From NCBI GenBank assembly GCA_032718475.1, contig JAUCBJ010004700.1, forward strand, positions 1-42,934: a stretch of 42,934 bases of DNA, written 5' to 3'. The DNA comes from Nemertoderma westbladi (Eukaryota > Xenacoelomorpha > Nemertodermatida > Nemertodermatidae). The notes under the pieces are model-generated. The model saw only the letters and a list, made by a program, of their open reading frames with translations, ran no database searches and had not been told where the DNA came from. Shown in pieces: positions 21,106-31,900 of this stretch (its first letter is position 1; the number at the start of each line of letters is the position of its first letter). The position numbers and the translations under genes are program-made.

Positions 21106-22840
21106 TGTTGCCCATGGTGATTCACCACGTGTCACAATACCTAAATTTAATAAATTGTCAAATTCTTGTCGTGCTGCTTGTAATTTAGTACCAAATAAAC
21201 GTCGGGGTTTTGAACTTTGAGGTGGTCCTGTCGTTGTAATATAATGTTTAACTGTATGTTTTATAGGCTCAGACACTGGTTTGTCAGTAAACACTTCATT
21301 ATATTGCACTAATAAATTGTCAACCTTGTGAATCAAGCACACTTGTGGTTTAGTTTCATTGATTATACATGGTATATAAGTTAACTTCTGGGTATTGTAT
21401 GACTTAGAAGCCATAAAAAATGCCTCATTTCGTGCCGTTGCGTTGGCAACAGCAGCAACATTTACAAACAACATAGATACACAAAATATAAATAAACACT
21501 TTGAAAATATAGGTTTAGTAAGGCAAGTTGCTAAAATAGATAATATGGTAAATAAGCACAGCACAATAAATCTGGTAGGCCATGAAAAATAGTTCCTGGC
21601 GTTATTTAATATATTGCTACCAACTCCATTTGAAGATTTATCCGTATCTTCATTATGGAAAAAATGAGCTGCATTAACATTTGCTGCGGTTTCTCCATTA
21701 CTATAGCTACGATTATTTGAATTTGGTCTGTTTAAATCCATATATATTGACTTTGTTTCACAATTAATACTAATGCTATGAGCTTGTAAAAAATCTAAAC
21801 CTAAAATCGGTTGACTAACATCAGCAATAGTAAAATTCCACGAAAATTTATTATTTCCTATACAAGATAAACTAAAAGTAAGTATTCCTTCCCCATACGT
21901 CGGAATTTTCGAAAAGTTTGCTGCCTTTAAATCCTGACCAGCGAGGGGGTTGACATTTTTTAGAAACTTAGTAAAGGAACGCGGTAAGAGTGAGAAATCG
22001 CTTCCAGAATCGACCAGTAATTCCACTGGTGCACTGGTTCCCACTGGTGTAGCGCTTACGTATATTGCATTTACCTCACCGGAAGAGGGTCGATTTATTG
22101 GGTTAGGCCTATGGTTATCGCGAGATGGACCACGTGATGATGGTCTATGGCGGAACGTACACGGTGGTTTACATGTTGTAGCTTGGGAGCGATAATGGAA
22201 GTGATTTTCGCACCATGGGCCTCTAGTATCGTAACTCCTAGAGCGCGAGCTCGTTCTGTAATCCTGTGACCGGTCTCTTCGTTCCCGTGACTCGTTTCGC
22301 CAATGTTGCCGGGAGCGCGATCGATCTCGATCTTGATTATATTGTAAATCCCGAAGTTGATTGGTAATGTGGGAGATTTGATCAGTAAGGACCTGTTGGG
22401 ATTTTATTAACATACGATGGGATTCCGACATCGTATCGGAAACCTGCGAGACAGGTTTCAACGTTGATGTGGTTGGTAGTGCCGATCCAGCAGCTTGGAA
22501 TTGTTGTTGTTCGACCATTTTATCGGCAACGTCTGCTAGGTCGTCTAGGGACAATTTGTCGAGTGAAGTCAGCACGATACTTATGGTATGTGGAAGGATC
22601 TCGAGGAAACGTAGTCTGACTATTTGCTCATTACCAGGAGCAAGACGGATCATCTGCCGAAGGGCAGCTGACGGTTTGCGATCTCCCAATTCCTGAGCAG
22701 CAAGGAGTTGTCTAAGTCTGAGTTCGTCACTATCCGCTAGATGAGAAATTATGTTGTTTTTTATTGTATCAAAGGAATCTTCCACATTTACTCCGGCATC
22801 CAGAATTGTTTCGGTTGGTAACGCTGCAAGTAAATTAGAC
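21106..22840 (-). pseudogene. gypsy gag (3' part), protease, linker and RT start
   Basis: One minus-strand frame. Order: Gag capsid-like region with RLRQLLAAQELGDRKPS and LDDLADVADKMVE; an Arg/Ser-rich stretch; a WCENHFHYRSQATTCKPPC motif typical of the end of gypsy Gag; an aspartic protease with LLVDSGSDFSLLP and ILGLDFL (about 21770-22060); a linker with two strongly hydrophobic segments (about 21460-21590); then EVFTDKPVSEPIKHTVKHYI and the RT start through GESPWATHLHIAPKPDGG. The frame runs into the repeat array at 21105. The first ATG (22785) is internal, since gag begins upstream in another frame. The hydrophobic linker between PR and RT is unusual for this family. Confidence 0.88.
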
Positions 22841-23033
22841 TTTTTCGTAGCGCTGGACTGCCCTGCCCATCCAATACAGCTTCTACTTGTTGAAACCAGG
22901 TACGCGCGTCCTTAGGGTAGAACTCGGGGAGACGGAATTTGTGTGGTGTAGGCGCTGTCATAACATTCCCAGTGTTGTTACTGTTACCGGTACCTGTACT
23001 AGTGATACTGTTTACGACCAGTTTAACTAACAT
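22841..23033 (-). pseudogene. gypsy gag, 5' part
   Basis: Begins with ATG at 23033 and reads KFRLPEFYPKDARTWFQQVEAVLDG, the usual N-terminal Gag matrix/capsid motif. The open frame continues to a stop at 22788, but from the A run at 22841-22845 (five T on the plus strand) the Gag-like sequence continues in another frame, so one base has been lost there. Position after the LTR and PBS supports it as the true gag start. Confidence 0.85.
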
Positions 23034-23220
23034 CGGGTTTTCTGAATTTATTTGATCAATAGCCTAATCTCTGCTTTCGTTTTTGGCATAACGAAGTCGG
23101 GATCAGAATGTCGGAAAGCTACTAAAACTTCCGCAAGGCTGCAAGGTCCGCCTTTCTTAAGCTGGAGAGACTAGTCATTGTTTTCTTAGGTCTGTTGGCG
23201 GTAAATACAGAAATAAAGAA

Positions 23221-23235
23221 CGTCTGGGTCACCAA
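23221..23235 (-). other. Primer binding site of the gypsy element
   Basis: Minus strand reads TTGGTGACCCAGACG immediately after the CA end of the LTR. TGGTGACCC is a common tRNA 3'-end complement used as PBS by Ty3/gypsy elements. The tRNA species is not assigned here. Confidence 0.8.
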
Positions 23236-23414
23236 TGTAAGCTCACTGTTCAGCAGTCTGAATGTCAGTGGAAATGTGTTGTTAGCTGACTGCTGGACTG
23301 TCAAAAGTATATTGAAAATAGGTACCGGTAAGACAATACTGCAAACATATTAATCTGTACCGGTACTAACTAAAGATATCTTGGGGCGAGCCATGATAGC
23401 ATGAAGGCGTTACA
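23236..23414 (-). repeat. 5' LTR of the gypsy element (179 bp)
   Basis: On the minus strand it starts TGTAACGCC and ends GAGCTTACA, giving TG...CA termini, followed by the PBS. Its outer edge abuts the 49-bp minisatellite in mid-unit (GGGACCACC), as expected if the element inserted into the array. No partner LTR was found, so the boundary rests on the TG/CA termini and PBS. Confidence 0.75.
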
Positions 23415-24017
23415 GGGACCACCGGTTCTAATGGAGCGGGAGTATATGACGTAGTTTGTAGAAGGGACCACTGGTCCTAATGGAGCGGGAGTATATGACG
23501 TAGTTTGTAGAAGAGACCACCAGTCCTAATGGAGCGGGAGTATATGACGTAGTTTGTAGAAGAGACCACCGGTCCTAATGGAGCGGGAGTATATGATGTA
23601 GTTTGTAGAAGAGACCACCAGTCCTAGTGGAGCGGGAGTATATGACGTAGTTTGTAGAAGAGACCACTGGTCCTAATGGAGCGGGAGTATATGACGTAGT
23701 TTGTAGAAGGGACCACTGGTCCTAATGGAGCGGGAGTATATGATGTAGTTTGTAGAAGAGACCACCGGTCCTAGTGGAGCGGGAGTATATGATGTAGTTT
23801 GTAGAAGAGACCACCAGTCCTAATGGAGCGGGAGTATATGATGTAGTTTGTAGAAGAGACCACCGGTCCTAGTGGAGCGGGAGTATATGATGTAGTTTGT
23901 AGAAGAGACCACTGGTCCTAATAGAGTGGGAGTATATGACGTAGTTTGTAGAAGGGACCACTGGTCCTAATGGAGCGGGAGTATATGGCGTAGTTTGTAG
24001 AAGAGACCACCAGTCCT
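23415..24017. repeat. 49-bp minisatellite, block 2 (about 12 copies)
   Basis: Same unit and same variant positions as block 1. TAGTTTG occurs from 23452 to 23991, which is 539 = 11 x 49. It starts in mid-unit right after the gypsy LTR and ends at CAGTCCTAC. Probably the other side of one array split by insertions. Confidence 0.95.
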
Positions 24018-24045
24018 ACTGTAGATATCTTTTTTGGATATCTCA
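24018..24045. other. Short hairpin at array/LINE junction
   Basis: AGATATC TTTTTTG GATATCT, a 7-bp inverted repeat at the border between minisatellite and LINE. Function unknown. Confidence 0.4.
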
Positions 24046-25001
24046 TGCACCATTCTTGTTCATAATTGTTGTTGACTATGTTCTACGCATGTCCTTAGAT
24101 CATCATAATGATGATGGGGTGATGATAACTCCACCTACTGGCTCCAGAAGTCGAGGAAATCCTGCCAAGTACCTAACTGATCTAGACTTTGCTGATGACT
24201 TAGGAGTACTCTCAGAATCACTAGAGGGAGCCCAACGGCTCCCCAGCTCATTAGAACATGCTGCTTCTAGTGTTGGTCTTTTTATTAACTCCAGAAAGAC
24301 CAACATTTTGACAGTTAACTTTGAAAGTCCTCAGCAAGTCTCTGATCGGATGAGCATAAGCTCAAAAGATGGTATGCTTGGTATGAGTATGTGGATGACT
24401 TCTGTTACCTGGGATCATGGATCCGGAAGTCAGGTGAGGACCTTCGAATACGTAAGGGAAAGGCATGGGCAGCCTTGAATAGGCTTTCCAGGATTTGGAA
24501 GTCACCGAGAATTAATCGGAAACTTAAGGTCCGATTATTTAGAGCAGCAGTAGTTCTAGTACTCCTCTATGGGAGTCCATGCTGGGCTCTAACTGCTGAG
24601 GACACCAAATCTCTGGATGGCACATCCACAAGAATGCTACGCCGGGTTCAATGTGTCAAGTACAATGCACACATCTCCAACCAGACACTATATAACATTG
24701 GAGGTGTCTCATTGGTTCCCCCAAGCTTGACACTAGAACAAAATCGCCTCCGCTTTGCAGGACATTGCTTTCGCCGTGAGGACCAGCCAGTGCTTAATCT
24801 TGTACTTTGGCAGCCTCATGGAGTGAATAAGCATGGTGGACAGCCCATGACTTTCTTGAGACGCATCTTAAAGGACACTGGCCTTGAAGATGCGGATGAT
24901 CTAGCAAATGTCATGGGTGATAGGGAGTTGTGGCGGTGCAATTTTGTCGATAAGCCGGCACAGCATTCTTAAAAATGCAGCTGCAATGCAGCTTGCCGAT
25001 C
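24046..25001 (+). pseudogene. LINE (endonuclease-RT type), 5'-truncated copy A
   Basis: Begins inside the RT domain at APFLFIIVVDYVLR and includes the catalytic box LTDLDFADDLGVLS, then the thumb/C-terminal region (FCYLGSWIRKSGEDLRIRKGKAW ... RRILKDTGLEDADDL ... FVDKPAQHS). A frameshift near 24375-24400 separates two frames (24056-24478 and 24391-24972). The 3' end has AATGCAGCTGCAATGCAGC and stops at GCCGATC. It inserted into another LINE fragment (25003 onward). Known: non-LTR elements are commonly 5'-truncated by incomplete target-primed reverse transcription. Clade not assigned. Confidence 0.85.
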
Positions 25002-25002
25002 C

Positions 25003-25320
25003 TATGTGTATCTTTTTTAGAATGAACTGAACATGTTTAAGAAAAGATAGTTTAGAATCAATAATAATTCCTAAGTATTTAGTGGCATTGACCTGTCTGA
25101 TAGCCTTGGTATTATTTATCGATAGATTAGAAAGTAAGGGAGGTATTCTAGTGTTAGAAAATGTTGTATATTCAATCTTTTCGAAGTTGAGAGATAGTTA
25201 TTACCTGTTAGCCAATCAGAGAGATGAGCAGCTTCGGAGTTAATAGAGTTGATTAGAGGAAGAAGCTGCCCATGACGCATAAGGGTTGAGTCGTCAGCAA
25301 ACAGGGTAACCAAGGAAGAA
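25003..25320 (-). pseudogene. Fragment of a second LINE reverse transcriptase
   Basis: Minus strand encodes VTLFADDSTLMRHGQ and SEAAHLSDWLTGNN, then after a frameshift (about 25200) LSLNFEKIEYTTF and NATKYLGIIIDSKLSFLKH. FADD and KYLGI-ID are standard non-LTR RT motifs. It is a different family from the neighbouring LINE copies, broken at both ends, with copy A inserted next to it. Confidence 0.8.
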
Positions 25321-25680
25321 GTGCAATAGGGATGGTGCGCGAAAAAATTGTTAGGCTAGAAAAAATCGAATAAGGGGTAACAAGGTGCTCTGAATCGAGT
25401 GGCGGGGTGTGGTTTTTGTAAAAACACCAGGAAACGGTGAAAATGGCGGTTTTAAATAAGCTCGGGAAGCCAATTTTGAAAATCGGCTGTGATTGGCTGC
25501 TACATATTTGACGTCTTTACGCAGTGATCTGATACTTTTTATATTGGTTTCTATGGAGGGTGAGTTTAGATCCATTGAAATACACATTTAAGAAATACTA
25601 TTAACGATATACATTATTACATGGAGGAATCTATAGTGTAATAATGACATAGGTTCCATATTACATATGACATAGGACGA
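25321..25680. other. Non-coding spacer
   Basis: No supported gene, repeat or element was seen. A 78-codon minus frame (25351-25587) has no recognisable motif. Confidence 0.5.
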
Positions 25681-25995
25681 AGGTTCCACCTCGGTGTAGT
25701 GGTTGCATTGAATTCACATCTCCCGTAGGTCGTGGGCTCGATCCTCACATGGGCCAGGGCAGTTTCCGTTTCGGCACGAATGCTTTAAAGGGACCAGCAG
25801 GGCGCATCTCTGCCTTGCATCCTTAAGTGGTAGCTAAATGAGTACTGGAGTTTCCTCTGGGGAGTAAAGTTCCGGGGGGACCGCACTGGGAATAAGTCGT
25901 CAGACTTTGTGCGTAATCCCTGGCCTAGTGGCCGACCAACCAGTGGCCCACTAGCGGCCTAGTGGCCGAAGAAAATAATTTACTTTTACTTTATA
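25681..25995 (+). mobile_element. tRNA-derived SINE
   Basis: The 5' part resembles a tRNA gene: an A-box-like TGTAGTGGTTGC at 25695 and a near-canonical B box GGGCTCGATCC at 25734-25744, with tRNA-like spacing. A non-tRNA body follows with GGCCTAGTGGCCGA repeats and an A/T-rich tail ending near TTTACTTTTACTTTA. Known: such internal boxes form an RNA polymerase III promoter. It encodes no protein and would depend on LINE machinery. No clear target duplication was identified. Confidence 0.75.
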
Positions 25996-26687
25996 GGTCG
26001 GTGTATAAAGCTAATTTTTAATCCCAGAATTAAACTTTGGGAATAAATTACACCATAAAATTATCACCATAAAAATAAAGTTCCACAAAAGATGTAGAAC
26101 ATAGTTATATAATGTTTTGAATAATAATAAATTAATGACAGACGTAATAGCGAAGTTTTGAAAACAAAACGAAACAACACCAAAGAGAAACACAACGAAT
26201 GGTAATGGTAAACGATTAGTTATTAAATGGCATATATAAATAAAATAATAATGAAATGTGTGAGTAACCATAGTGACCACATCAGGCTTCAAATAATACA
26301 AACAAAATCCAATCACCAGCTAAAATTTGCTTTTTAATTTGCACTGCACTATTTATATTATATTAGTGTAAAACGCGTAAGTGTTATTATGATAACGAAG
26401 GAACTGAATCACAAATATATAAATTGACTTTCGTAGCGCATAAAATGATATTTAATGCATAAATAATTAGTTATCATGGAAAATGGCACCTTCAATTAAG
26501 TAGAGGTAACAAGTAAATTAGCATTTTATATATACAATCTAATTATGTAATTATAATCAATTCGTTTAATTTATTAATTAAAGGAAATTAGGGGATATCA
26601 CACTAGAGGCGTAACTTTTTCATGGCTCTAGTTGGCCTCGCAGGTTACAAGAGTGGCGGCCCAAACCCTAATTACTACTACTATTAG
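25996..26687. other. AT-rich non-coding DNA
   Basis: No gene supported. The 101-codon hydrophobic minus frame (26011-26316) is what AT-rich DNA yields by chance. Near the right edge lies TACTACTACTATTAG, the microsatellite tail of LINE copy B. Confidence 0.5.
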
Positions 26688-28450
26688 GATCGGTATGCTG
26701 CATTGCAGCTGCATTATATATATATATTACATATATATTCAGAATGATGTGCCGGCTTGTCGACAAAATTGCGCCGCCACAACTCCCTACCACCCATGGC
26801 ATTTGCTAAATCATCCGCATCTTCAAGGCCAGTGTCCTTTAAGATGCGTCTCAAGAAAGTCATGGGCTGTCCACCATGCTTATTCACTCCATGAGGCTGC
26901 CAAAGTACAAGATTATGCAATGGCTGGTTCTCCTGACGAAAGCAATGTCCTGCAAAGCGGATGCGGCTTTGTTCTAGTGTTAAGCTTGAGGGAACCAATG
27001 AGACACCTCCAATGTTATATAGTGTCTGGTTGGAGATGTGTGCATTGTACTTGACACAATGAACCCGGCGTAGCATTCTTGTAAATGTGCCATCCAGAGA
27101 TTTGGTGTCCTCAGCAGTTAGAGCCCAGCATGGACTCCCGTAGAGGAGTACTGGAACTACTGCTGCTCTAAATAATCGGACCTTAAGTTTCCGATTAATT
27201 CTCGGTGACTTCCAAATCCTGGAAAGCCTATTCAAGGTTGCCCATGCCTTTCCCTTACGTATTCGAAGGTCCTCACCTGACTTCCGGATCCATGATCCCA
27301 GGTAACAGAAGTCGTCCACATGCCCAAACATACCATCCTTTGAGCTTATGCTCATCCGATCAGAGACTTGCTGAGGACTTTCAAAGTTAACTGTCAAAAT
27401 TTTGGTCTTTTTGGAGTTAATAAAAAGACCAACACTAGAAGCAGCATGTTCTAATGAGCTGAGGAGCCGTTGGGCTCCCTCTAGTGATTCCGAAGTTATC
27501 AGCAAAGTCTAGATCAGTTAGGTACTTGGCAGGATTTCCTCGACTTCTGGAGCCAGTTGTAGGTGAACTTATCATCACACAATCATCATTATGATGATCT
27601 AAGGACATGCGTAGAACATAGTCAACCACAATAATGAACAAGAATGGTGCAAGTGTGTCTCCTTGGAGGACGCCCCATAACGGTTCTGTATATGTGGTTC
27701 TTAATAACAGAACCATAAATGGTTCTGTGTCACCGTCAACAGTAGACACAAATGTTGTCGAACCATCGTATATCGGATTGCTGCAATAATTTCATCAGGA
27801 ATCCCATATAATGAAAGTATGCTGAACATACGTGAGCGAGAGACTGAATCAAAGCCTTTGAAGAAGTCAAGAAAGATAACAGCCAGATGCCTGTCTTTCT
27901 TTTTTGATAACTCTTCAATTATCCTTCTAAGTGCCAAAATGGATTCCATGGTCCCACGACCTTTACGGAACCCATTCTGATTTCCACGGAGCAGTCTCTC
28001 AATGGGATCCTTGATGCGATTTAATAGAATTCTATTGTATAGTTTTGCAGCAATCGAGATCAATGAGATTCCCCGAAAAGAACCATAGATTGTTAGGTTG
28101 CCCTTCTTGGGAACTGGCACCAACTTATTTGTTTACATTTCTTGTGGGACTCTTGTTGTTCGGTACATGTCTACTATGATGGGATAGATGGGCTTTAAAC
28201 ACTCAGGTATTTTAAAGACCTCAGGGGGAACACCATCTACTCCACTGGCACGATTGGTCTTAATGCTCTTTGCAGCAGCCTTCACTTCTGCAAACGAGAT
28301 ATCGCCAATGGGAATATCTGGGAGTACAGACAATACCAGGTTATCAGGCAATACCCTGTCATTATTGGGGAGCTTTTGAAAGTGGGCCTTCCAACCATTG
28401 AGGCGATCGGCTGGTGATTCTGCCTTAACCTTTGGCGGTTGGTTGGCTTT
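26688..28450 (-). pseudogene. LINE (endonuclease-RT type), longer broken copy B
   Basis: Same family as copy A, opposite strand, covering more of RT. Pieces in coding order: ADRLNGWKAHF and NRASGVDGVPPEVFK (28133-28440); an in-frame TAA at 28133-28135; VPVPKKGN, GFRKGRGTMESI and the catalytic FLDFFKGFDSV (27701-28123); a frameshift near 27750; GVLQGDTLAPFLF and DLDFADN (27435-27749); a small deletion after DFADN; then the C-terminal part (26714-27505). No endonuclease domain, so 5'-truncated. The sense-strand 3' end is GCATGCCGATC followed by a (TAG)n-like tail. Confidence 0.87.
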
Positions 28451-28953
28451 TCCACCCAGTAAGCAAGTTGATCGATTTCCCGCGAAACCCGAATTAAAGC
28501 AGTAATTGAACCCTAACCCTAAGTCATTAGACTCTAATCTAAGAAATTTTGTGGAATTTCGGACTTCTTGATATTGGCCCGAAGGGCCAATGGTAATGTT
28601 ACTATTGGAAATTACTATTGGCCCTATGACTTATGGTTAAATTACAACGTTTATTATATTTACAAACCCTAACCTACAAAACACCCCAATAACCAAGTCA
28701 TTAAGTAACCAAAGACAGCTAAGTAAAAATAATTCTGTATGTTTTCCATAGGCCTATAAAAAGTGACGCGTGCAGTGTGATAGAGCCGGAAATTAATTAC
28801 CCCAAACGGCAACGGTCAGAAAAAACTGATAAATTATTTAGTTTTATGGAATATTTCGAACAAAATTATTGTTGTTCCTATTAATGAAGTAATAAATTGA
28901 GGGGAAATTATCCGTATATTGTATTACAAATTTATAGGAATTAAATAAAAAAA
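28451..28953. other. 3' flank of the BLTP2 gene, with hairpin
   Basis: No gene. An AATAAA on the minus strand (28650-28655), about 300 bases after the BLTP2 stop, is a candidate polyadenylation signal. An 8-bp perfect hairpin ATTGGCCC-GAA-GGGCCAAT is at 28573-28591. Two CCCTAA units at 28511-28522 are too few to call telomeric. Confidence 0.45.
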
Positions 28954-31900
28954 TTATGTTGAATTTTTGCGTTTCGGTTTCTTTTTCGTAGTTTTGGGTT
29001 CAAATAAACCCAACAATCTCTTTGCATTTTCTTCGCTTTGTGAATCGTGTGGTTGATGCCGGGGTTTCCACCCCTTCCAACCCAGTTTCCTGCTAATAGC
29101 CTGCGTAAGTAAATCACCCCGAATATCTTTCTTTACGGCCGAAGCGAAATCAATCCATCTCCACGTCTTACTGTGGTAAGTTAATGTTGGCACCTCGAGG
29201 ATTATGTTCTCAATATCCTCGATATTTCTTTCGCCTTTGTAACTTACAATCAGAGGCACAGCCGGTATTGTGATGTTCTGGAACATATGGTTTTTAGCAG
29301 CTCGTAAAGTCATTTTCTCTACATCAGTGGTAGTCTTAGTTTCCATGGCAGTGGTTTGTTTTTGTTGTCGCATGCGTTTCCGCGATGGCTTTGTATCTTC
29401 CACACTCATGGTGGTTGATACAGCGCCACTGGAAGCGATAGACACATCGTCACCACTGCGAATCGACATTGTATCAGAAGTGTCATTATCGGAATCAAAA
29501 GGAGAATCAGGACTCAATGGAGTTTTATGGAAGAAGTAAGCCCATAACTTACGGTAGAAGTTGTACTCGATTTGAAGTACCAATGGCATAACGTTTATTT
29601 CAAAATGTTCCTTCACAGAGATTCCCCCTACATTAGGCATCTGTTTGCAATAGACCCGCAGTCCAGTAGAGCCACTACCTGGGTTTTCATCCCTCGGCCT
29701 TAAAACCTGTTTATATGCTGAATTTGGCATTAAATTATTGATGAAAAAGCTACGAGTTTCAAATAGATGCGCCAGAGAGTCGTCTATGGTTGATGTTTTG
29801 CTGTAGGCAAAGTTATTGATGCAGAACTCCCCAATATCCAATTGGCCATCGTGGTCTGTGAGTTTCCATGTGGCTTTGGCGAATCGAATAGTGTTAGACC
29901 TTGTAGAATATATATCAGGCAATGGATGTAATTTGGTTTCTTCATTGTGCATGTACTCTTTGTAACAACCTATTGCTATATTTAATTCATCAGATATTTC
30001 TGAAATAGCTCGTTTTGTGGAATGCGATTGTGTTATCAGGTTGTCATAAGCATCCGAAAATTTAGCATCAAATGCATAACCTGACAAGTCACCCTGCAAA
30101 CGATATATCTCATTCTCTATCTGCGATGACATTCTAATTTTTTTCCTCAGTGAATTTTGCAGATCTGTAATATGTTTCTTTATATGCTTCAAACAGTTGC
30201 CTGTACTTCCCTCCATCAGCTGTAAATTGAATCTCAATTGTTGAGCTTTTTCATGTGCTGCCCTTTGTAATGGTTCAACATAAAGGACAATGTTGTTGAC
30301 AATTTCGACAATAAGTTGATACTGATGTGCATTGGTGCAGGCAAATATATCATTGTGAACTAAAGTAAAACAATCAGATGGTGGACCCGGTGTGTTATCT
30401 GTGGGACTAAGTGGATGAGAACCAATTGAAGCATAGCAGCTATCTGGACGAGGGGGTATTGGAACGGATATATCGATATGTTGTGAGTAACTTGTATAGA
30501 ATGCTTGGCAAGAACAACGTGATACAATTCTTTGCAATGGGCCAAGGCTTTCCCGCTCTGGGTTGACAAATCCACCAACCCCTTCACTAAATCCAGTGTT
30601 TTCCCTCTCTCTCACAGATACGGTATTCAGCCACGGCATGGCATCGGCATTTGTACTTTTGCCAACTGAGGCAAAATATTGTAAACCAGAAAATTTCCCC
30701 ACCCAGCTTACTTTACCATATGGTCTTTTGTCTTTCCACACTGGAATATGGGTTTGACGCAAAATTCGAGCTGATGCAACAGCCAAGAGTAGGCAACCAC
30801 TACATTCATCCGGAGAAAAACAAACCTGACTATTGCTAATTTCAATTAACCAGTTACATTGTGAAACATCATCATCATTAACTGACAACCGAGATAATGG
30901 TGCATTTCCACTGTCATCATCTTCACAAAATCCCATAAACTTAGAGGGAACATCATCAAGCAACCTTTGAAGCATTCCAATATTCTCACTTATTTCATCA
31001 GTAGCCATAGAGGTACGACTTTTACATTCACTGTAACTAGAAATATCAACATCCAATTTGGCCAACTTCAAGGCATCTACACTCAGGTTATGCTTCATGC
31101 TTTGAGTTCTTGAATATACGTCATATATTTTGAATACGAGTGATCTATTCCAAGAATTCCAATGTAAACAAATATCATTTAGTATAAACTTATGAGAAGG
31201 TTTTAAGTCTAATGAATGAACATCTTCAATGTCAAATGATACACCTCCATCGAGTGTTTCTCTGTTATACTGAAACTGCTTTAAAGTAAATAGAAATCGC
31301 TTTTCTTGATTAAGATCATAGCTTTCATTATGAAGATCCATACAGATGTCATCAAGGTTGATGGAATGCTTTTCTATTTTAGTAACAGGGAATTGTTTAC
31401 GTTTCAGATCATCATTCCATTCACGGTATTCCTTAGACAATGTTGCATCAAATTGTAACAATTTAACTGTGGCCTCTAAACCATTATATTGTGAAGATGA
31501 CAGCCAGTACTGTACATCAAGTTTCGGAACTGTTGCTGTAATGTGCCATCTTTTTATAATTTGACCCAGTGAAACTTTACTTTGCTTCAATGTATGGTAA
31601 ATAGGGCCACGTTTAATTGGTCTAGATGTTGATGTTACTAAACCTCGAAATACATCCAACCATTTTAATGTTGAACTGAAAAAGCAAGATGTTGAGATTT
31701 CAGCAGAATTGCCTGAACTAAAACTAATTGAAACCGTTAAGGCCTGACTTCTAAATAATGCATATGAGTCATGTATTTGTTCATTGTGAGAATATGGGAC
31801 TTTATCAGGAGCACAGGGGTATACTGAATGGTGATCATTTGGATTTCCATGTGCTGTACTCCATTGCATTTCAATAACCAAGTTTAAGTTTGGCATATTA

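Larger units (their letters stand above)
14749..23414 (-). mobile_element. Ty3/gypsy-type LTR retrotransposon, broken
   Basis: On the minus strand in order: 5' LTR (23236-23414), PBS, gag, aspartic protease, a membrane-like linker, RT, RNase H, integrase with a GPY/F-type end, and a polypurine tract (14750-14758, GAAAGGGGG). The domain order PR-RT-RH-IN is diagnostic of Ty3/gypsy. The copy is dead: there is a one-base frameshift in gag, an in-frame stop in RT, and a 4-kb tandem array in RT. A 3' LTR matching the 5' one was not found. Confidence 0.9.

Noticed and set aside
26011-26316. 101-codon hydrophobic minus-strand frame
   Set aside because: Located in AT-rich DNA, with Phe/Leu/Ile bias expected from composition and no conserved motif.
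28511-28522. Telomere-like CCCTAA repeats
   Set aside because: Only two units, easily found by chance.
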